The position numbers and the translations under genes are program-made. The notes beneath the pieces are model-generated. The model did not search any database. It saw only the letters and a list, made by a program, of their open reading frames with translations, and was not told the DNA's origin. Below, in pieces: positions 26,701-35,057 of a DNA stretch of 64,000 nt. This DNA is from Methylobacterium planeticum (GTDB lineage: Bacteria; Pseudomonadota; Alphaproteobacteria; Rhizobiales; Beijerinckiaceae): the NCBI RefSeq assembly GCF_008806345.1, contig NZ_VZZJ01000014.1:1-64000 (forward strand), in the 5' to 3' direction. Each line of letters starts with the position of its first letter. Within the stretch, counting starts at the first letter, position 1.

Positions 26701-27490
26701 GCAGATCAACGCCACCGGCTACGCCCTGACCTTCGGCATTCACACGCGCATCGACGAGACGATCGCCCGGGCACGGCAGCTGAGCCGGGCAGGCAACGTC
26801 TACGTCAACCGCAACCTCGTGGGCGCGGTGGTCGGCGTCCAGCCCTTCGGCGGGCACGGGCTCTCGGGTACGGGTCCGAAGGCCGGGGGCCCGCTCTACC
26901 TGCGACGCCTGCTCGCCTCGTATCAGGCCGAGACAGGTCTGCCGCCGGGGCGGGTCCCGGCCGCAGCGTTGGAGTGGGCGAACTGGGTGCGAAACCGGGG
27001 CTTCTCCGTGACGACTCCGGCCAATCCCCTCGGCCGGGAAGTCACCCTGCCGGGCCCTGTCGGCGAGACAAACCTGTACGGCCTCCAGCCGCGTGGGCCC
27101 ATCCTCTGCGCGGCAGAGGAGGAGGCCGCCCTCATTGCCCAAGTCTCCGCGGCGCTAACCTGCGGCAATCGTGCCGTGGTCCGGGCACCTGCCGCGGCGC
27201 GCACTGTGCTGGAGGGCCTGCCGTCCGGGCTGCGGCCTTGGATCTCCGTCGAGACGGCAGGCAATCTCGACGCGGTCTCGGCTGTGCTGTGGCAGGGCCC
27301 CGCGCCCGCCCTGATCGCACTCGCCAAGGCCCTCGCCGAACGGCCTGGCCCGATCGTGCCGATCCATGCGGCGCGGCCCGACCCGGAGAGCGACGCGCCC
27401 TATCCCGTCGAATGGCTGCTGATCGAGCGCTCGACCAGCATCAACACCACCGCGGCCGGCGGCAATGCCAGCCTGATGTCGCTGGCCTGA
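23798..27490 (+). CDS. putA: Bifunctional proline dehydrogenase / P5C dehydrogenase
   Basis: A 1230-residue enzyme that oxidises proline to glutamate. The FAD-binding proline dehydrogenase barrel covers about 150-480 (RIMVRLVKGAYWDSEIKRAQ). The NAD-dependent P5C dehydrogenase covers about 560-1010, with catalytic Cys at 851 (GQRCSALRLL) and Glu in LIAETGGQNAL. A C-terminal domain follows. There is no N-terminal ribbon-helix-helix DNA-binding domain, so unlike E. coli PutA it cannot autorepress; the IclR gene just upstream may do so. The ATG at 23798 starts the protein proper; the frame continues upstream without family sense. The 241-base spacer before it may hold its own promoter. Confidence 0.95.
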   Translation: MDDPLDHPVHQPSGTLDAPELFAAFADGLDPQGPLRAEITAAYRRPEPDCLPPLIAAATLSPARAEAAGRLVRRLVGTLRAKGHRSGVDGLVREYDLSSQEGIALMCLAEALLRIPDAETRDALIRDKIGRGDWLAHLGHSPSLFVNAATWGLFVTGRLTGAVSESGLTAAMTRLIARGGEPLIRHGVDLAMRMMGEQYVTGETIERALENSLRMEAHGFRYSFDMLGEAALTAADATRYHAEYERAIHAIGRAAVGRGLYGGPGISIKLSALHPRYIRAQRARVLAELLPRVATLTALARRYDIGLNIDAEESDRLDLSLDILEALCGDPALAGWNGVGFVVQAYQKRAPFVLDFIIDLARRTGRRIMVRLVKGAYWDSEIKRAQVDGLEDFPVFTRKVHTDVSYLACAAKLLAAPDAVFPQFATHNAQTLASIYTMAGEGFQIGDYEFQCLHGMGEALYEEVVGHNKLDRPCRIYAPVGTHETLLAYLVRRLLENGANSSFVHRIADPAVAVAELARDPVAEALAIEPLGLPHRAIKRPRDLYPDRANSAGLDLSNEGTLAELANALRSSATTSWHAAPIVTGRTATTAPQDAAEPVINPADRRDRVGTVMVAEAADVETALAAAEASHADWARVPPRERAACLRRAADRLEARQAELIGLLVREAGKSVANAVSEIREAVDFLRYYAGEASAFMEETHRPLGPVLCISPWNFPLAIFTGQVAAALAAGNAVLAKPAEETPLIAAEAVRLLHEAGVPVSALQFLPGRGDVGARLVGDERVRGVMFTGSTEVARLIQMRLAERLNPDGRPVPLIAETGGQNALVVDSSALTEQVVVDVLASAFDSAGQRCSALRLLCLQDDVAERTLAMLKGAMAELTIGNPDRLAIDVSPVISAEAQGGILEHIAAMRAAGRRVHQSALPVACAAGSFVPPTVIELSGVPELTREVFGPVLHVVRFPRGGLDRLMAQINATGYALTFGIHTRIDETIARARQLSRAGNVYVNRNLVGAVVGVQPFGGHGLSGTGPKAGGPLYLRRLLASYQAETGLPPGRVPAAALEWANWVRNRGFSVTTPANPLGREVTLPGPVGETNLYGLQPRGPILCAAEEEAALIAQVSAALTCGNRAVVRAPAAARTVLEGLPSGLRPWISVETAGNLDAVSAVLWQGPAPALIALAKALAERPGPIVPIHAARPDPESDAPYPVEWLLIERSTSINTTAAGGNASLMSLA

Positions 27491-27530
27491 GCCGAGACTG
27501 CGAGCCCCCCGATCGGACCAATCGACAAAG

Positions 27531-27761
27531 TCACCTCGCCGCGTCGAAATCTGCGAGCACAGTGATGAGGGCCTCGGGCCCGACCCGCACAGAGCCCGCG
27601 GCCGGGTGGTCGATCACGTTGATGACGAGGAGCCCGAAGAGGATCAGGACCGACAGCATTTCGGTCATGATCGTCTGCACGAACGGGTTCTCAGCCCCGA
27701 AGAAGGTGAAACCCGACGTCAGCACGTCGGACAGCCAGAGGGGAAGGGTCGTCAGGATCAT
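27531..27761 (-). CDS. Hypothetical membrane mini-protein, 76 aa
   Basis: A 76-residue ORF with one strong membrane segment (MLSVLILFGLLVINVI) and a hydrophobic N-terminus. Hydrophobic codon choice is unlike random GC-rich shadows, which supports coding. The ribosome site is weak and no family is recognised. It converges with putA. Confidence 0.35.
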   Translation of the reverse strand: MILTTLPLWLSDVLTSGFTFFGAENPFVQTIMTEMLSVLILFGLLVINVIDHPAAGSVRVGPEALITVLADFDAAR

Positions 27762-28028
27762 CCAGCCCGGTCCGGCGTGCCCGTCCCCGCATCACCGCGG
27801 CGTCGGCGTGCGGACGCATGCGCAGCCTTGAGCTTGGCCGGAGCCCAGCACCCTGACGGATGCCGATCAGCCCTCGGTCGCCGATCGGGCCATGAGCGCG
27901 TCGGCCGCAGCCGGCGAGCCGAGCCGTACCATTTCCGACGGAGTTCTGCGCTGCCACCCTCCTGCCTTGAAGCAACGCGCAGGCTTGATCTTCCGGAATT
28001 TCACGGAAATGTCGCGTTGGAGCGTAAC

Positions 28029-28439
28029 ATGATGCAGCACTCTCAGGAAGCTTTCGCAACAATACTGCAGACTGCCTGGGAGCAGACCCAGCTTGTCAGG
28101 GATGAGACCGGTATCGCGGTCGAGCTGCGGCTGACCACCTTGGGCCTGACGGCCCTGTCCGGCGACTTCATCTGCAGTCGCATGGCCACCGTCTCCTGGC
28201 GCGAACTCGCGCAAGAGGCCGACCTCCCGGCCCGGCTCAGCCGCGCCATTCGCGACGTTGCGGACCGGCCGCGGCCCAATCTCATGTCCATCGGGCGGGA
28301 TCGACCGGCGCCCGAGGTGATCGGTGTCCCGCGCGATGCGCCCCGGGCCCCGGCCCGTATGCGCCAAGCGGCCGGCGGGCGGCCCGGGACGGGACGCGCG
28401 AAGGCTGCCAAGCGCAACCGCAAGCAATCGCAGATGTAG
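28029..28439 (+). CDS. Hypothetical protein, 136 aa, basic tail
   Basis: A 136-residue protein with a helical N-terminal half (SQEAFATILQTAWEQTQLVR) and a long disordered, Arg/Lys/Ala-rich tail ending KRNRKQSQM. The tail may bind nucleic acid or membranes. The ATG at 28029 is chosen because GGAG lies upstream and the preceding sequence has lower GC. No family recognised. Confidence 0.45.
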   Translation: MMQHSQEAFATILQTAWEQTQLVRDETGIAVELRLTTLGLTALSGDFICSRMATVSWRELAQEADLPARLSRAIRDVADRPRPNLMSIGRDRPAPEVIGVPRDAPRAPARMRQAAGGRPGTGRAKAAKRNRKQSQM

Positions 28440-28463
28440 GGGGCGGCGACCGCGGAGCGCTGG

Positions 28464-29318
28464 TCAGCCGAGTTCGAAGGTCGTGACACCGTAGGTCTCG
28501 GAGAGGGGCAGGTCCGGTCGCGGCCCGCGATACATCCGGGCCGTCTCGAAGCTCGGGGCGAAGCCGAGGGAATCCGCGAGCCGCACGGCCGCGCGGTTCG
28601 GCTCTGGCAGGTCGAGCACCACCGGTCCCGCGACGCCGTGGGTCAACTCGGCGAGGAGCGCGCCCGCGACGGCGGCATCGCGCGCGAACAAGGGGCCGAC
28701 CTTGTGGCCGACCCGGCAGGGGCGGACGGCGCCGTAGCCCGCGACCGCGCCGTCAACGACGAAGGCCCTCGCGCTTCGGCCCTCGCCCCGCAGCCAGCAG
28801 CGCAGGAACGTCGTGCGCCCTGCAGGGGAGAAGCGCCGGTCGAAAGCGAGCACGGCCGGCAGGAGCGCGTCATCGACGGGCATGATCCGCGGATCGCCCG
28901 GCGCCGGAGAGCAGGGCGGGCCGGTGTACCGGATGTTGCGGTAGGCCGTGACGAAGCCGGCCCGCGCGTAATCGGGCTGCCGTTCGACCACACCGTCGAG
29001 GCCGACAGTGCAACCCGCGAGGTGGTCGAGGCCCGCGGCCCAGAGGCGGCGACCCAGTCCTCGCCCGCGCCAGCCCGGCCGCACGATGTAGAGGCCGAGG
29101 AAACCGAAATCGTCGGAGTAGCGCACGACCGAGATCGACCCGGCCGGCTCGTCGTCCACGCACAGCATCAGGAAGCCGTCGGGGTCGGCGGCCTGGAAGC
29201 AGGCGGCGTCGTAGAGACCTGGATTCCAACCTTCCGTTGCGGCCCAATCGAGGGCCGTTCCAAGTTCGGAGAGCGACATCGTCCGGATCGCGATCCGGCC
29301 ATCGAGAGCGCCCGTCAT
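28464..29318 (-). CDS. GNAT N-acetyltransferase (tandem-domain type)
   Basis: A 284-residue acyltransferase. The N-terminal GNAT domain (about 8-135) shows the acetyl-CoA loop motif RPGWRGRGLGRRLW (Q/RxxGxG/A). The C-terminal half (about 160-280) resembles the second GNAT-like lobe found in YitH-type enzymes (VLDLPEPNRAAVRLADSLGF). GAGGAGACGACGCC precedes the ATG at 29318. Substrate unknown; an amine on a small molecule or antibiotic is typical. Confidence 0.82.
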   Translation of the reverse strand: MTGALDGRIAIRTMSLSELGTALDWAATEGWNPGLYDAACFQAADPDGFLMLCVDDEPAGSISVVRYSDDFGFLGLYIVRPGWRGRGLGRRLWAAGLDHLAGCTVGLDGVVERQPDYARAGFVTAYRNIRYTGPPCSPAPGDPRIMPVDDALLPAVLAFDRRFSPAGRTTFLRCWLRGEGRSARAFVVDGAVAGYGAVRPCRVGHKVGPLFARDAAVAGALLAELTHGVAGPVVLDLPEPNRAAVRLADSLGFAPSFETARMYRGPRPDLPLSETYGVTTFELG

Positions 29319-29570
29319 GGCGTCGTCTCCTCGTCCGCCGTCCTGACGGCTCAGGGGCGGTACGCGGACAGCGTATGCCTCCGTCAGCAACCCTACCGTG
29401 ACCGCAGTTCCCAACACCGCACCCCAGGGCAGCGATCCGTCCCGGAGACCTGCTCGAAGCTGTTTCGGCCATTCCATCGCAGGGAGCGGGGCGGGGCGGG
29501 GCGGCGCTCAGCCGAACAATGAGAGCCGTCCCGCAAGTTCAGGGACCTCGGCGGCGCGCCGAGGTGGCGC

Positions 29571-29852
29571 TCAGTAACTATAGCTGCGGCGCGGGTTGGG
29601 TTGCGCCGGACCGTAGCCGGTGCCCCGCGGCTGGACGCGCGAGCCGTAATCGATCTCCCGCTGAGCTCGGCGGTTGGCCAAGTATCGGCCGCCGAGACAA
29701 CCTGCAACCGCGCCGACGACGCCGCGCTCGGCCAGATAATGACCCGCGATGCCGCCGATGATGGCGCCCTTGATGCAGCCCTTCGCGTCGGCTGTGGTGG
29801 TGCTCAGGAGCGTTGCGATGACGAGGGCCGACGCGCTTGTGACGATCCGCAT
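29571..29852 (-). CDS. Exported glycine-zipper protein, 93 aa
   Basis: A 93-residue envelope protein. A Sec signal peptide (MRIVTSASALVIATLLSTTT, cut after ADA) is followed by a glycine-zipper helix pair (GAIIGGIAGHYLAERG, VVGAVAGCLGG). The tail is Arg/Tyr/Pro-rich (PNPRRSYSY). Glycine-zipper segments usually insert into or associate with the outer membrane. Two cysteines could form a disulfide. Function unknown. Confidence 0.72.
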   Translation of the reverse strand: MRIVTSASALVIATLLSTTTADAKGCIKGAIIGGIAGHYLAERGVVGAVAGCLGGRYLANRRAQREIDYGSRVQPRGTGYGPAQPNPRRSYSY

Positions 29853-30009
29853 GTGGGTTCTCCAGGCAGGGCAAATGCCCGGGTTCAACAGCCCGGCCGC
29901 GGCGGGCGTTCCGCTGCCCCGCCACGGGATCTGGCGTGATCCGCCTCACAGACGACGGCGCGCTTCTGGAAAAGAAGGAGGTTTGGCAAGGGTTTGGTTG
30001 GAGGATGTT

Positions 30010-30210
30010 GTGTTGGTCAAGCTTGTGAGCCTGTCGCGCGCGGCGATCAGGGCGTATGATCTCAAGCGCAAGTCGCGGGCGGAACTGGCGCGATTCACCG
30101 CCCGGGACCTCGCCGACATCGGGCTCCCGTCTGGAACAAGTCATGAACGAAGCGGTGCCCGCAGGCCCGGGCAGGGCGCGATGACGAGGCGGTCGGGACA
30201 GGGGCGCTGA
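30010..30210 (+). CDS. DUF1127 (YjiS-like) small protein
   Basis: A 66-residue protein with the DUF1127 core RAYDLKRKSRAELARFTARD followed by LADIGL. Alphaproteobacterial DUF1127 proteins can act in phosphate, sugar or RNA-linked regulation, but the role here is unknown. The start is GTG at 30010, supported by TTGGAGGATGTT directly upstream. The arginine-rich C-terminal extension is longer than in typical members. Confidence 0.78.
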   Translation: MLVKLVSLSRAAIRAYDLKRKSRAELARFTARDLADIGLPSGTSHERSGARRPGQGAMTRRSGQGR

Positions 30211-30214
30211 GGCC

Positions 30215-31960
30215 CTAGACGACGGCCGGCATCCCGGCCGGGTCGCGGCGCCCCCGGCCGACCCGGTGCACCCTGAGCGTCTCCGAGCGCCCGTCGAGGA
30301 TCACCTCCTGCAGGGACTGGGCCGGCATCCCGGCGGCGGCGTAGACCGCCTCCGACACGAGGGCGATGCAGCCGAGGGACTTCGTCAGGCTCTGCAGCCG
30401 GGAGGCGACGTTGACCGTGTCGCCGAGCGCGGTGAAGCGCGCGTCCGTGTGGTCCCCCATCTCGCCGACGATCGCCATCCCGGCATGGACCCCGACGCCG
30501 TAGCGCAGGGTCTGCCCGAGATCGGCGGCGAGCAGCCGGTTCAGGCCCGCCATCTGGCCCGCGATCGCGTCGACGGCGCGCAAGGCCGCCCGCGCGCCGG
30601 TCGCCGGGTCGCTCTGCAGCCCGAACAGGGCCAGCATGCCGTCGCCCAGGAGCTGGTTGACGGAGCCGCCCGCCTCCCGCACCGCGTCCCCGACCGCGCC
30701 GAGGAAGCGGTTGATGATGAACACGGTGTCGTAGGGCAGGCGCTCCTCGGCGAGCCGCGTCGAGCCGCGCAGGTCGATGAACATCGCCACGATGAAGCGC
30801 TCCTCGCCCGATTGCGCCCGCTCGCGCTCCGGCGCCTGGCGCAGCTGCGGACGCGGCTGGAACAGCGGCGTCACCGCGAGATCGCGGCTCGGCAGCAGCT
30901 GGCAGGCCAGCCGGATGTTGGGCGCCGCGCCGATGCGCTCGAGCACCGCCCGCTCGGCCTTGCTGGGGACCGGAAGGCCGGGCGCCTCCGCGCCCTCGGA
31001 GATCCGCACCCGGCAGGTCGAGCAGCGCCCGCGCCCGCCGCAGACGCTGGCATGCGGGATGTTGTGGCGCCGGCTCGCCTCCAGCACGCTCGTCCCCCTC
31101 GGCACGCGCACGATCCGTCCGTCGGGGTAGCGGATGCGGACCGTCCCCTGCCGCACCTCCGTGACGGTGCGCAGGCCCCGCGCCGCGAGGACGAGGGCGA
31201 GGGCCGCCGCGTAGGCGGCGAGCAGGCTGCCGCGGATCGCCTGGAGCCGGGCGCCCTGCTCCGGCAGGCCGAGATGCACCGGGCTGAGCGCCTGCGCCCG
31301 CCACGCGGGATCCTGGGCCAGGACCGCGACGCTGCGTCCCCCCTGCACGAAGCCGAGCAGCGCCAGGACCGGGACCAGCACGGCGCCGGCCAGGAGCCAC
31401 GGGCTCGCCGCCGGGAATCCGGGCTTCAGCCGCAGCCAGAAATAGAGGCCGACACAGCCGTGCAGCCAGGCGACGACGAGGACCACGGCCTGCATCACCC
31501 CGTTTCCCGGCGCGGCGACCCAGAAGGCGTAGAGTTCCTGGGCGTAGCCCCGCTCCAGCCCCTCGGTGGTGAACGCGATGCGCGTCGCGACGACGTGGCT
31601 GACGAGGAGCGGCGGGATCGCGAGGCCCAGGAGCAATTGCACGGCCTCCCAGAGCCGCACCCGGAAGAACCTGCGCTCGTAGAGCGCGTAGAGCCCGAGC
31701 AGCAGGTGGCCGACAAGCGCCGCGTAGAGGACGAGGAGGCCGGGCGGGCCGAGCCAGATCGCGGCCGCCACGGTCAGGCCGGACTCCATCGCGTCGAGGG
31801 AGGCGTTGCCGAGGGCGTGGTTGACGAGATGGGTCAGAACGTAGGCGAACAGGACGAGGCCCGTCCCGAGGCGGACCTGCCGCAGGGTGAGGCGTCTCAG
31901 GGCCGCGAGCGGCGCGGATGCGCGGGCACGGGTGTCCGGATGGGCGAGGCTTCGGCGCAT
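30215..31960 (-). CDS. Membrane / [2Fe-2S] ferredoxin / class III adenylate cyclase fusion
   Basis: A 581-residue three-part protein. Residues 30-265 contain about six membrane helices with histidines (H44, H48, H85, H122, H167) placed like the haem ligands of b-type succinate dehydrogenase anchors. Residues 272-360 form a plant-type ferredoxin with cluster cysteines C307, C313, C316 and C353 (CGGRGRCSTC, then LACQL). Residues 386-565 are the cyclase, with metal aspartates D396 (FIDLRGST) and D440 (LLGDGMLALFG) and the GDTVNVASRL motif. It should make cAMP or cGMP under control of membrane redox state. The start at 31960 keeps the whole first helix. Cyclases of this architecture occur in alphaproteobacteria; the exact signal is inferred. 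Confidence 0.9.
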   Translation of the reverse strand: MRRSLAHPDTRARASAPLAALRRLTLRQVRLGTGLVLFAYVLTHLVNHALGNASLDAMESGLTVAAAIWLGPPGLLVLYAALVGHLLLGLYALYERRFFRVRLWEAVQLLLGLAIPPLLVSHVVATRIAFTTEGLERGYAQELYAFWVAAPGNGVMQAVVLVVAWLHGCVGLYFWLRLKPGFPAASPWLLAGAVLVPVLALLGFVQGGRSVAVLAQDPAWRAQALSPVHLGLPEQGARLQAIRGSLLAAYAAALALVLAARGLRTVTEVRQGTVRIRYPDGRIVRVPRGTSVLEASRRHNIPHASVCGGRGRCSTCRVRISEGAEAPGLPVPSKAERAVLERIGAAPNIRLACQLLPSRDLAVTPLFQPRPQLRQAPERERAQSGEERFIVAMFIDLRGSTRLAEERLPYDTVFIINRFLGAVGDAVREAGGSVNQLLGDGMLALFGLQSDPATGARAALRAVDAIAGQMAGLNRLLAADLGQTLRYGVGVHAGMAIVGEMGDHTDARFTALGDTVNVASRLQSLTKSLGCIALVSEAVYAAAGMPAQSLQEVILDGRSETLRVHRVGRGRRDPAGMPAVV

Positions 31961-32110
31961 ATCGGCGTGATGGTCCGCAACTCCCGACCTTCGGCTGCTA
32001 TAGCATAAGGCATGCAAGTCCCGGTTGCCGGCCCGGGGCGCGGGAGCGATTGTGCGCAGGCCCCCCTGGCCGGCGACGCGTCCGGCGCCTCGCGGTCCGG
32101 GTTGCAAGGT

Positions 32111-32160
32111 GCGCTTCGGCGCGCGCTTCGGCGCGCTCTCCGGCCCGCGCTTCGGCGCGC
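32111..32160. repeat. Three GCGCTTCGGCGCGC repeats (UUCG-tetraloop hairpins)
   Basis: Copies start at 32111, 32123 and 32147. Each contains GCGC-TTCG-GCGC, a self-complementary stem closed by the very stable UUCG tetraloop. They lie in the spacer between the divergent cyclase and phoD genes, upstream of phoD, and could act in its leader RNA. They might also be simple GC-rich expansion. Confidence 0.6.
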
Positions 32161-32237
32161 CCTGGGCGAGCCGGCGTCGTCACCCTGTCAGAGAGCGCTG
32201 GCAGGGTGAGGACCGACGATGCGACGAGGTGCCGCCC

Positions 32238-33827
32238 ATGTCCCGCTCCCCGCGTTCGGGCCTGACCCGTCGCCCCTTCCTGACCGGGGCGGCAGCCGGC
32301 ATCCTGGGTTCCGGGTCCGGCCTGTTCCGCCCGGCGATCAGCCGGGCGGCCGACCGGCCCGTGCTGACGCACGGCCTGCAATCGGGCGATGTCGACACCG
32401 ATTCGGCCATCGTCTGGGCCCGGGCCGACCGGCCCTGCCGCGCGGTGATCGAGTGGGCGACGACGGAGAGCTTCGCCGAGATCCGCGGCGGCGTCTTCGC
32501 CGACGCCCTGCCCGAGACCGACGGCACCGTGAAGGTCGCCCTGACGGGGCTGCCTCCGGGCCAGGATGTGTTCTACCGCGTCCGGCTCCAGGACCTGTCC
32601 GAGCCGACGATCCGCGCCGAGGCCCGGACCGGCCGCTTCCGCACCGCGCCGGCCGACCGGCGCTCGGTGTCCTTCTGCTGGTCCGGCGACACCGCGGGCC
32701 AGGGCTGGGGCATCGACGAGGCCCGCGGCGGCATGACGATCTACGCCGCGATGCTCCGGAACCGGCCGGATTTCTTCCTGCATTCCGGCGACACGATCTA
32801 CGCGGACGGGCCGATCCCGGCCGAGATCCGGCTGCCGGACGGCACGCTCTGGCGCAACCGCGTCACCCAGGAGGTGTCCAAGCCCGCGGAGACGCTCGCC
32901 GAGTTTCGCGGCCGGTATCGCTACAACCTCACGGACGCGAACGTCCTGGCCATGAACGCGCAGGTGCCGATCCTGGCGCAGTGGGACGACCACGAGGTGA
33001 CGAACAACTGGTGGCCCGGCGAGCCCCTGACCCGGGCCGAGCACCTGAGGAAGGCCTATACCGATCCGAACGCGCTCGCGCTCCAGGTCCGGGCCTCGCG
33101 CGCCTTCCACGAATACATGCCGATGCGGTTCGAGCCGGCCGAGCCGGGCCGCGTCTACCGCAGGATCGCCTACGGGCCCCTCGTGGACGTGTTCCTGCTC
33201 GACATGCGCTCCTATCGCGGACCGAACGGCGAGAACCGCCAGACCGCCTACGGCCCGGAGGCGCACTTCCTCGGGCCGACCCAGCTCGCCTGGCTCAAGC
33301 GCGGCCTGCTCGACTCGCGCGCGACCTGGAAGATCATCGCGGCCGACATGCCGCTCGGCCTCGTCGTCCCCTACGATTCCGACCGCGCGTTCGGGTCCGA
33401 GGCGGTGGCGCAGGGGGATGGCCCGCCGCTCGGGCGCGAGCTCGAGATCGCCGACCTCCTGCGCTTCATCCGGGCGGCCGGCATCCGCAACACGGTCTGG
33501 CTCACGGCCGACGTCCACTACGCCGCCGCGCATTACTACGACCCGAACCGGGCCCGCTTCCAGGATTTCGAGCCGTTCTGGGAATTCGTGGCCGGCCCGC
33601 TGCACGCGGGCACCTTCGGCCCGAACGCCCTCGACGACACCTTCGGCCCGCAATTGCGCTTCGTGAAGGCGCCCCCGCCCGGACAGGCGAACCTCTCGCC
33701 GGCGGCGGGGCTGCAGTTCTTCGGCCACGTCGCGGTCGATGGCCGCACCGAGCAGATGACCGTGACCCTCAAGGACGCGGCCGATGCCGACCTCTGGCAC
33801 GTGACGCTCGACCCGGTCCGGGCCTGA
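32238..33827 (+). CDS. phoD: Alkaline phosphatase D (PhoD family)
   Basis: A 529-residue secreted metallophosphodiesterase/phosphatase. A Tat signal with twin arginine (LTRRPFLTGAAAG) opens the protein. A fibronectin-like N-terminal domain (about 38-135) precedes the metallophosphatase core: SFCWSGDTAGQG, LHSGDTIYADG, AQWDDHEVTNNWW and WLTADVHYAAAHYYDP hold the Ca/Fe ligands. It releases phosphate from phosphodiesters in the periplasm. The ATG at 32238 is chosen because it starts the Tat signal. Divergent from the cyclase gene and followed 288 bases later by ppk2; both concern phosphate, so phosphate control is plausible, but no Pho box was identified. Confidence 0.92.
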   Translation: MSRSPRSGLTRRPFLTGAAAGILGSGSGLFRPAISRAADRPVLTHGLQSGDVDTDSAIVWARADRPCRAVIEWATTESFAEIRGGVFADALPETDGTVKVALTGLPPGQDVFYRVRLQDLSEPTIRAEARTGRFRTAPADRRSVSFCWSGDTAGQGWGIDEARGGMTIYAAMLRNRPDFFLHSGDTIYADGPIPAEIRLPDGTLWRNRVTQEVSKPAETLAEFRGRYRYNLTDANVLAMNAQVPILAQWDDHEVTNNWWPGEPLTRAEHLRKAYTDPNALALQVRASRAFHEYMPMRFEPAEPGRVYRRIAYGPLVDVFLLDMRSYRGPNGENRQTAYGPEAHFLGPTQLAWLKRGLLDSRATWKIIAADMPLGLVVPYDSDRAFGSEAVAQGDGPPLGRELEIADLLRFIRAAGIRNTVWLTADVHYAAAHYYDPNRARFQDFEPFWEFVAGPLHAGTFGPNALDDTFGPQLRFVKAPPPGQANLSPAAGLQFFGHVAVDGRTEQMTVTLKDAADADLWHVTLDPVRA

Positions 33828-34115
33828 GCGCGACCCGGCGCGAGGCCGGCGCGGCGGGCTCCCGGCCCCGGTGCGGCGGAGCCGGAAGCGCGGATGTCCC
33901 GGCGGCTCGGAGGTCGCGCCGGACGCGGAGGCGGCCCAGGCGCCGTCCGTGGCGCTGACGGTGCGGGTCGGAACGCCTGGACCGTCGCGCGCGCCATCTC
34001 GGCCCGATCCGTCGGTACGCGGACGGCCACCCGTGCTCCGGACACGACGCATTCTTCCGGACGTCATACAGCCATGGTTCAAGCCCCTGTTGTCCCCGGA
34101 GGCCGGAGCCAGACC

Positions 34116-35057
34116 ATGAACGACGCATCGGATCACACGACCGCGATGGCGACCGACGCGATCCGTCGCGAGATCATGGACAGCTTCGACGAGGAGCTGG
34201 AGATGGAGTTCGAGGAGGAGCGCCTCGCGCGCCTCGCGGACGACCTCGTGAGCGAGGGGGCCGCCGACCCCTCCGGCTCCGCGGGGCTCGACCGCCGCGT
34301 CTACTTCCGCGAATTGTTCCGTCTCCAGCACGAGCTCGTGCGCCTGCAGGACTGGGTGCAGAGCCAGAAGCTGCGCGTCGTGGTGATCTTCGAGGGCCGG
34401 GATTCCGCCGGCAAGGGGGGCGTCATCAAGCGCATCACCCAGCGCCTGAATCCCCGCGTCTGCCGCGTCGCGGCGCTTCCCGCCCCGAACGAGCGCGAGC
34501 GCACGCAATGGTACTTCCAGCGCTACGTCGCCCACCTGCCGGCGGCGGGCGAGATCGTGCTGTTCGACCGCTCCTGGTACAACCGCGCCGGCGTCGAGCG
34601 CGTCATGGGCTTCTGCTCGGAGGCGGAGGTCGAGGAGTTCTTCCGCTCCGTGCCCGAGTTCGAGCGCATGCTCGTGCGCTCCGGCATCGTCCTGCTGAAA
34701 TACTGGTTCTCGATCACCGATGCGGAGCAGGCGCTCCGCTTCCAGATGCGCATCCACGACCCGCTGAAGCAGTGGAAGCTCTCGCCGATGGACATCGAGT
34801 CCCGCAGCCGCTGGGAAGACTACACCCGAGCCAAGGAGGCGATGCTGCAGCGGACCCACATCGCCGAGGCGCCCTGGTGGGTGGTGGAGGCCGTGGACAA
34901 GAAGCGCGCGCGGCTCAACTGCATCAGCCACTTCCTGGCGCAGATCCCCTACGGCGACGTCGCCCATCCCTCCGTGAACCTGCCGGCCCGGGTCCGGCAC
35001 GACGATTACGTCCGCGCCCCGGTCCCCCCGGAAATGTTCGTCCCGGCCCTCTACTGA
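34116..35057 (+). CDS. ppk2: Polyphosphate kinase 2
   Basis: A 313-residue cytoplasmic enzyme that moves phosphate between polyphosphate and nucleotides. Walker A is GRDSAGKGG (94-102, K100). Walker B is FDRSWYNRAGVERVMG with D151. The lid region contains MDIESRSRWEDYTRAKE, as in class I one-domain PPK2 enzymes. Acidic N-terminal helices (EELEMEFEEERLARL) precede the core. Two starts are possible, 34074 and 34116; the latter has GGAG at better spacing. It follows phoD at 288 bases on the same strand. Confidence 0.92.
   Translation: MNDASDHTTAMATDAIRREIMDSFDEELEMEFEEERLARLADDLVSEGAADPSGSAGLDRRVYFRELFRLQHELVRLQDWVQSQKLRVVVIFEGRDSAGKGGVIKRITQRLNPRVCRVAALPAPNERERTQWYFQRYVAHLPAAGEIVLFDRSWYNRAGVERVMGFCSEAEVEEFFRSVPEFERMLVRSGIVLLKYWFSITDAEQALRFQMRIHDPLKQWKLSPMDIESRSRWEDYTRAKEAMLQRTHIAEAPWWVVEAVDKKRARLNCISHFLAQIPYGDVAHPSVNLPARVRHDDYVRAPVPPEMFVPALY

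Noticed and set aside
20024..27490. Reading the M20-MFS-IclR-PutA set as a single polycistronic operon
   Set aside because: The first three genes are close, but 241 bases separate iclR and putA, so a separate putA promoter cannot be excluded.
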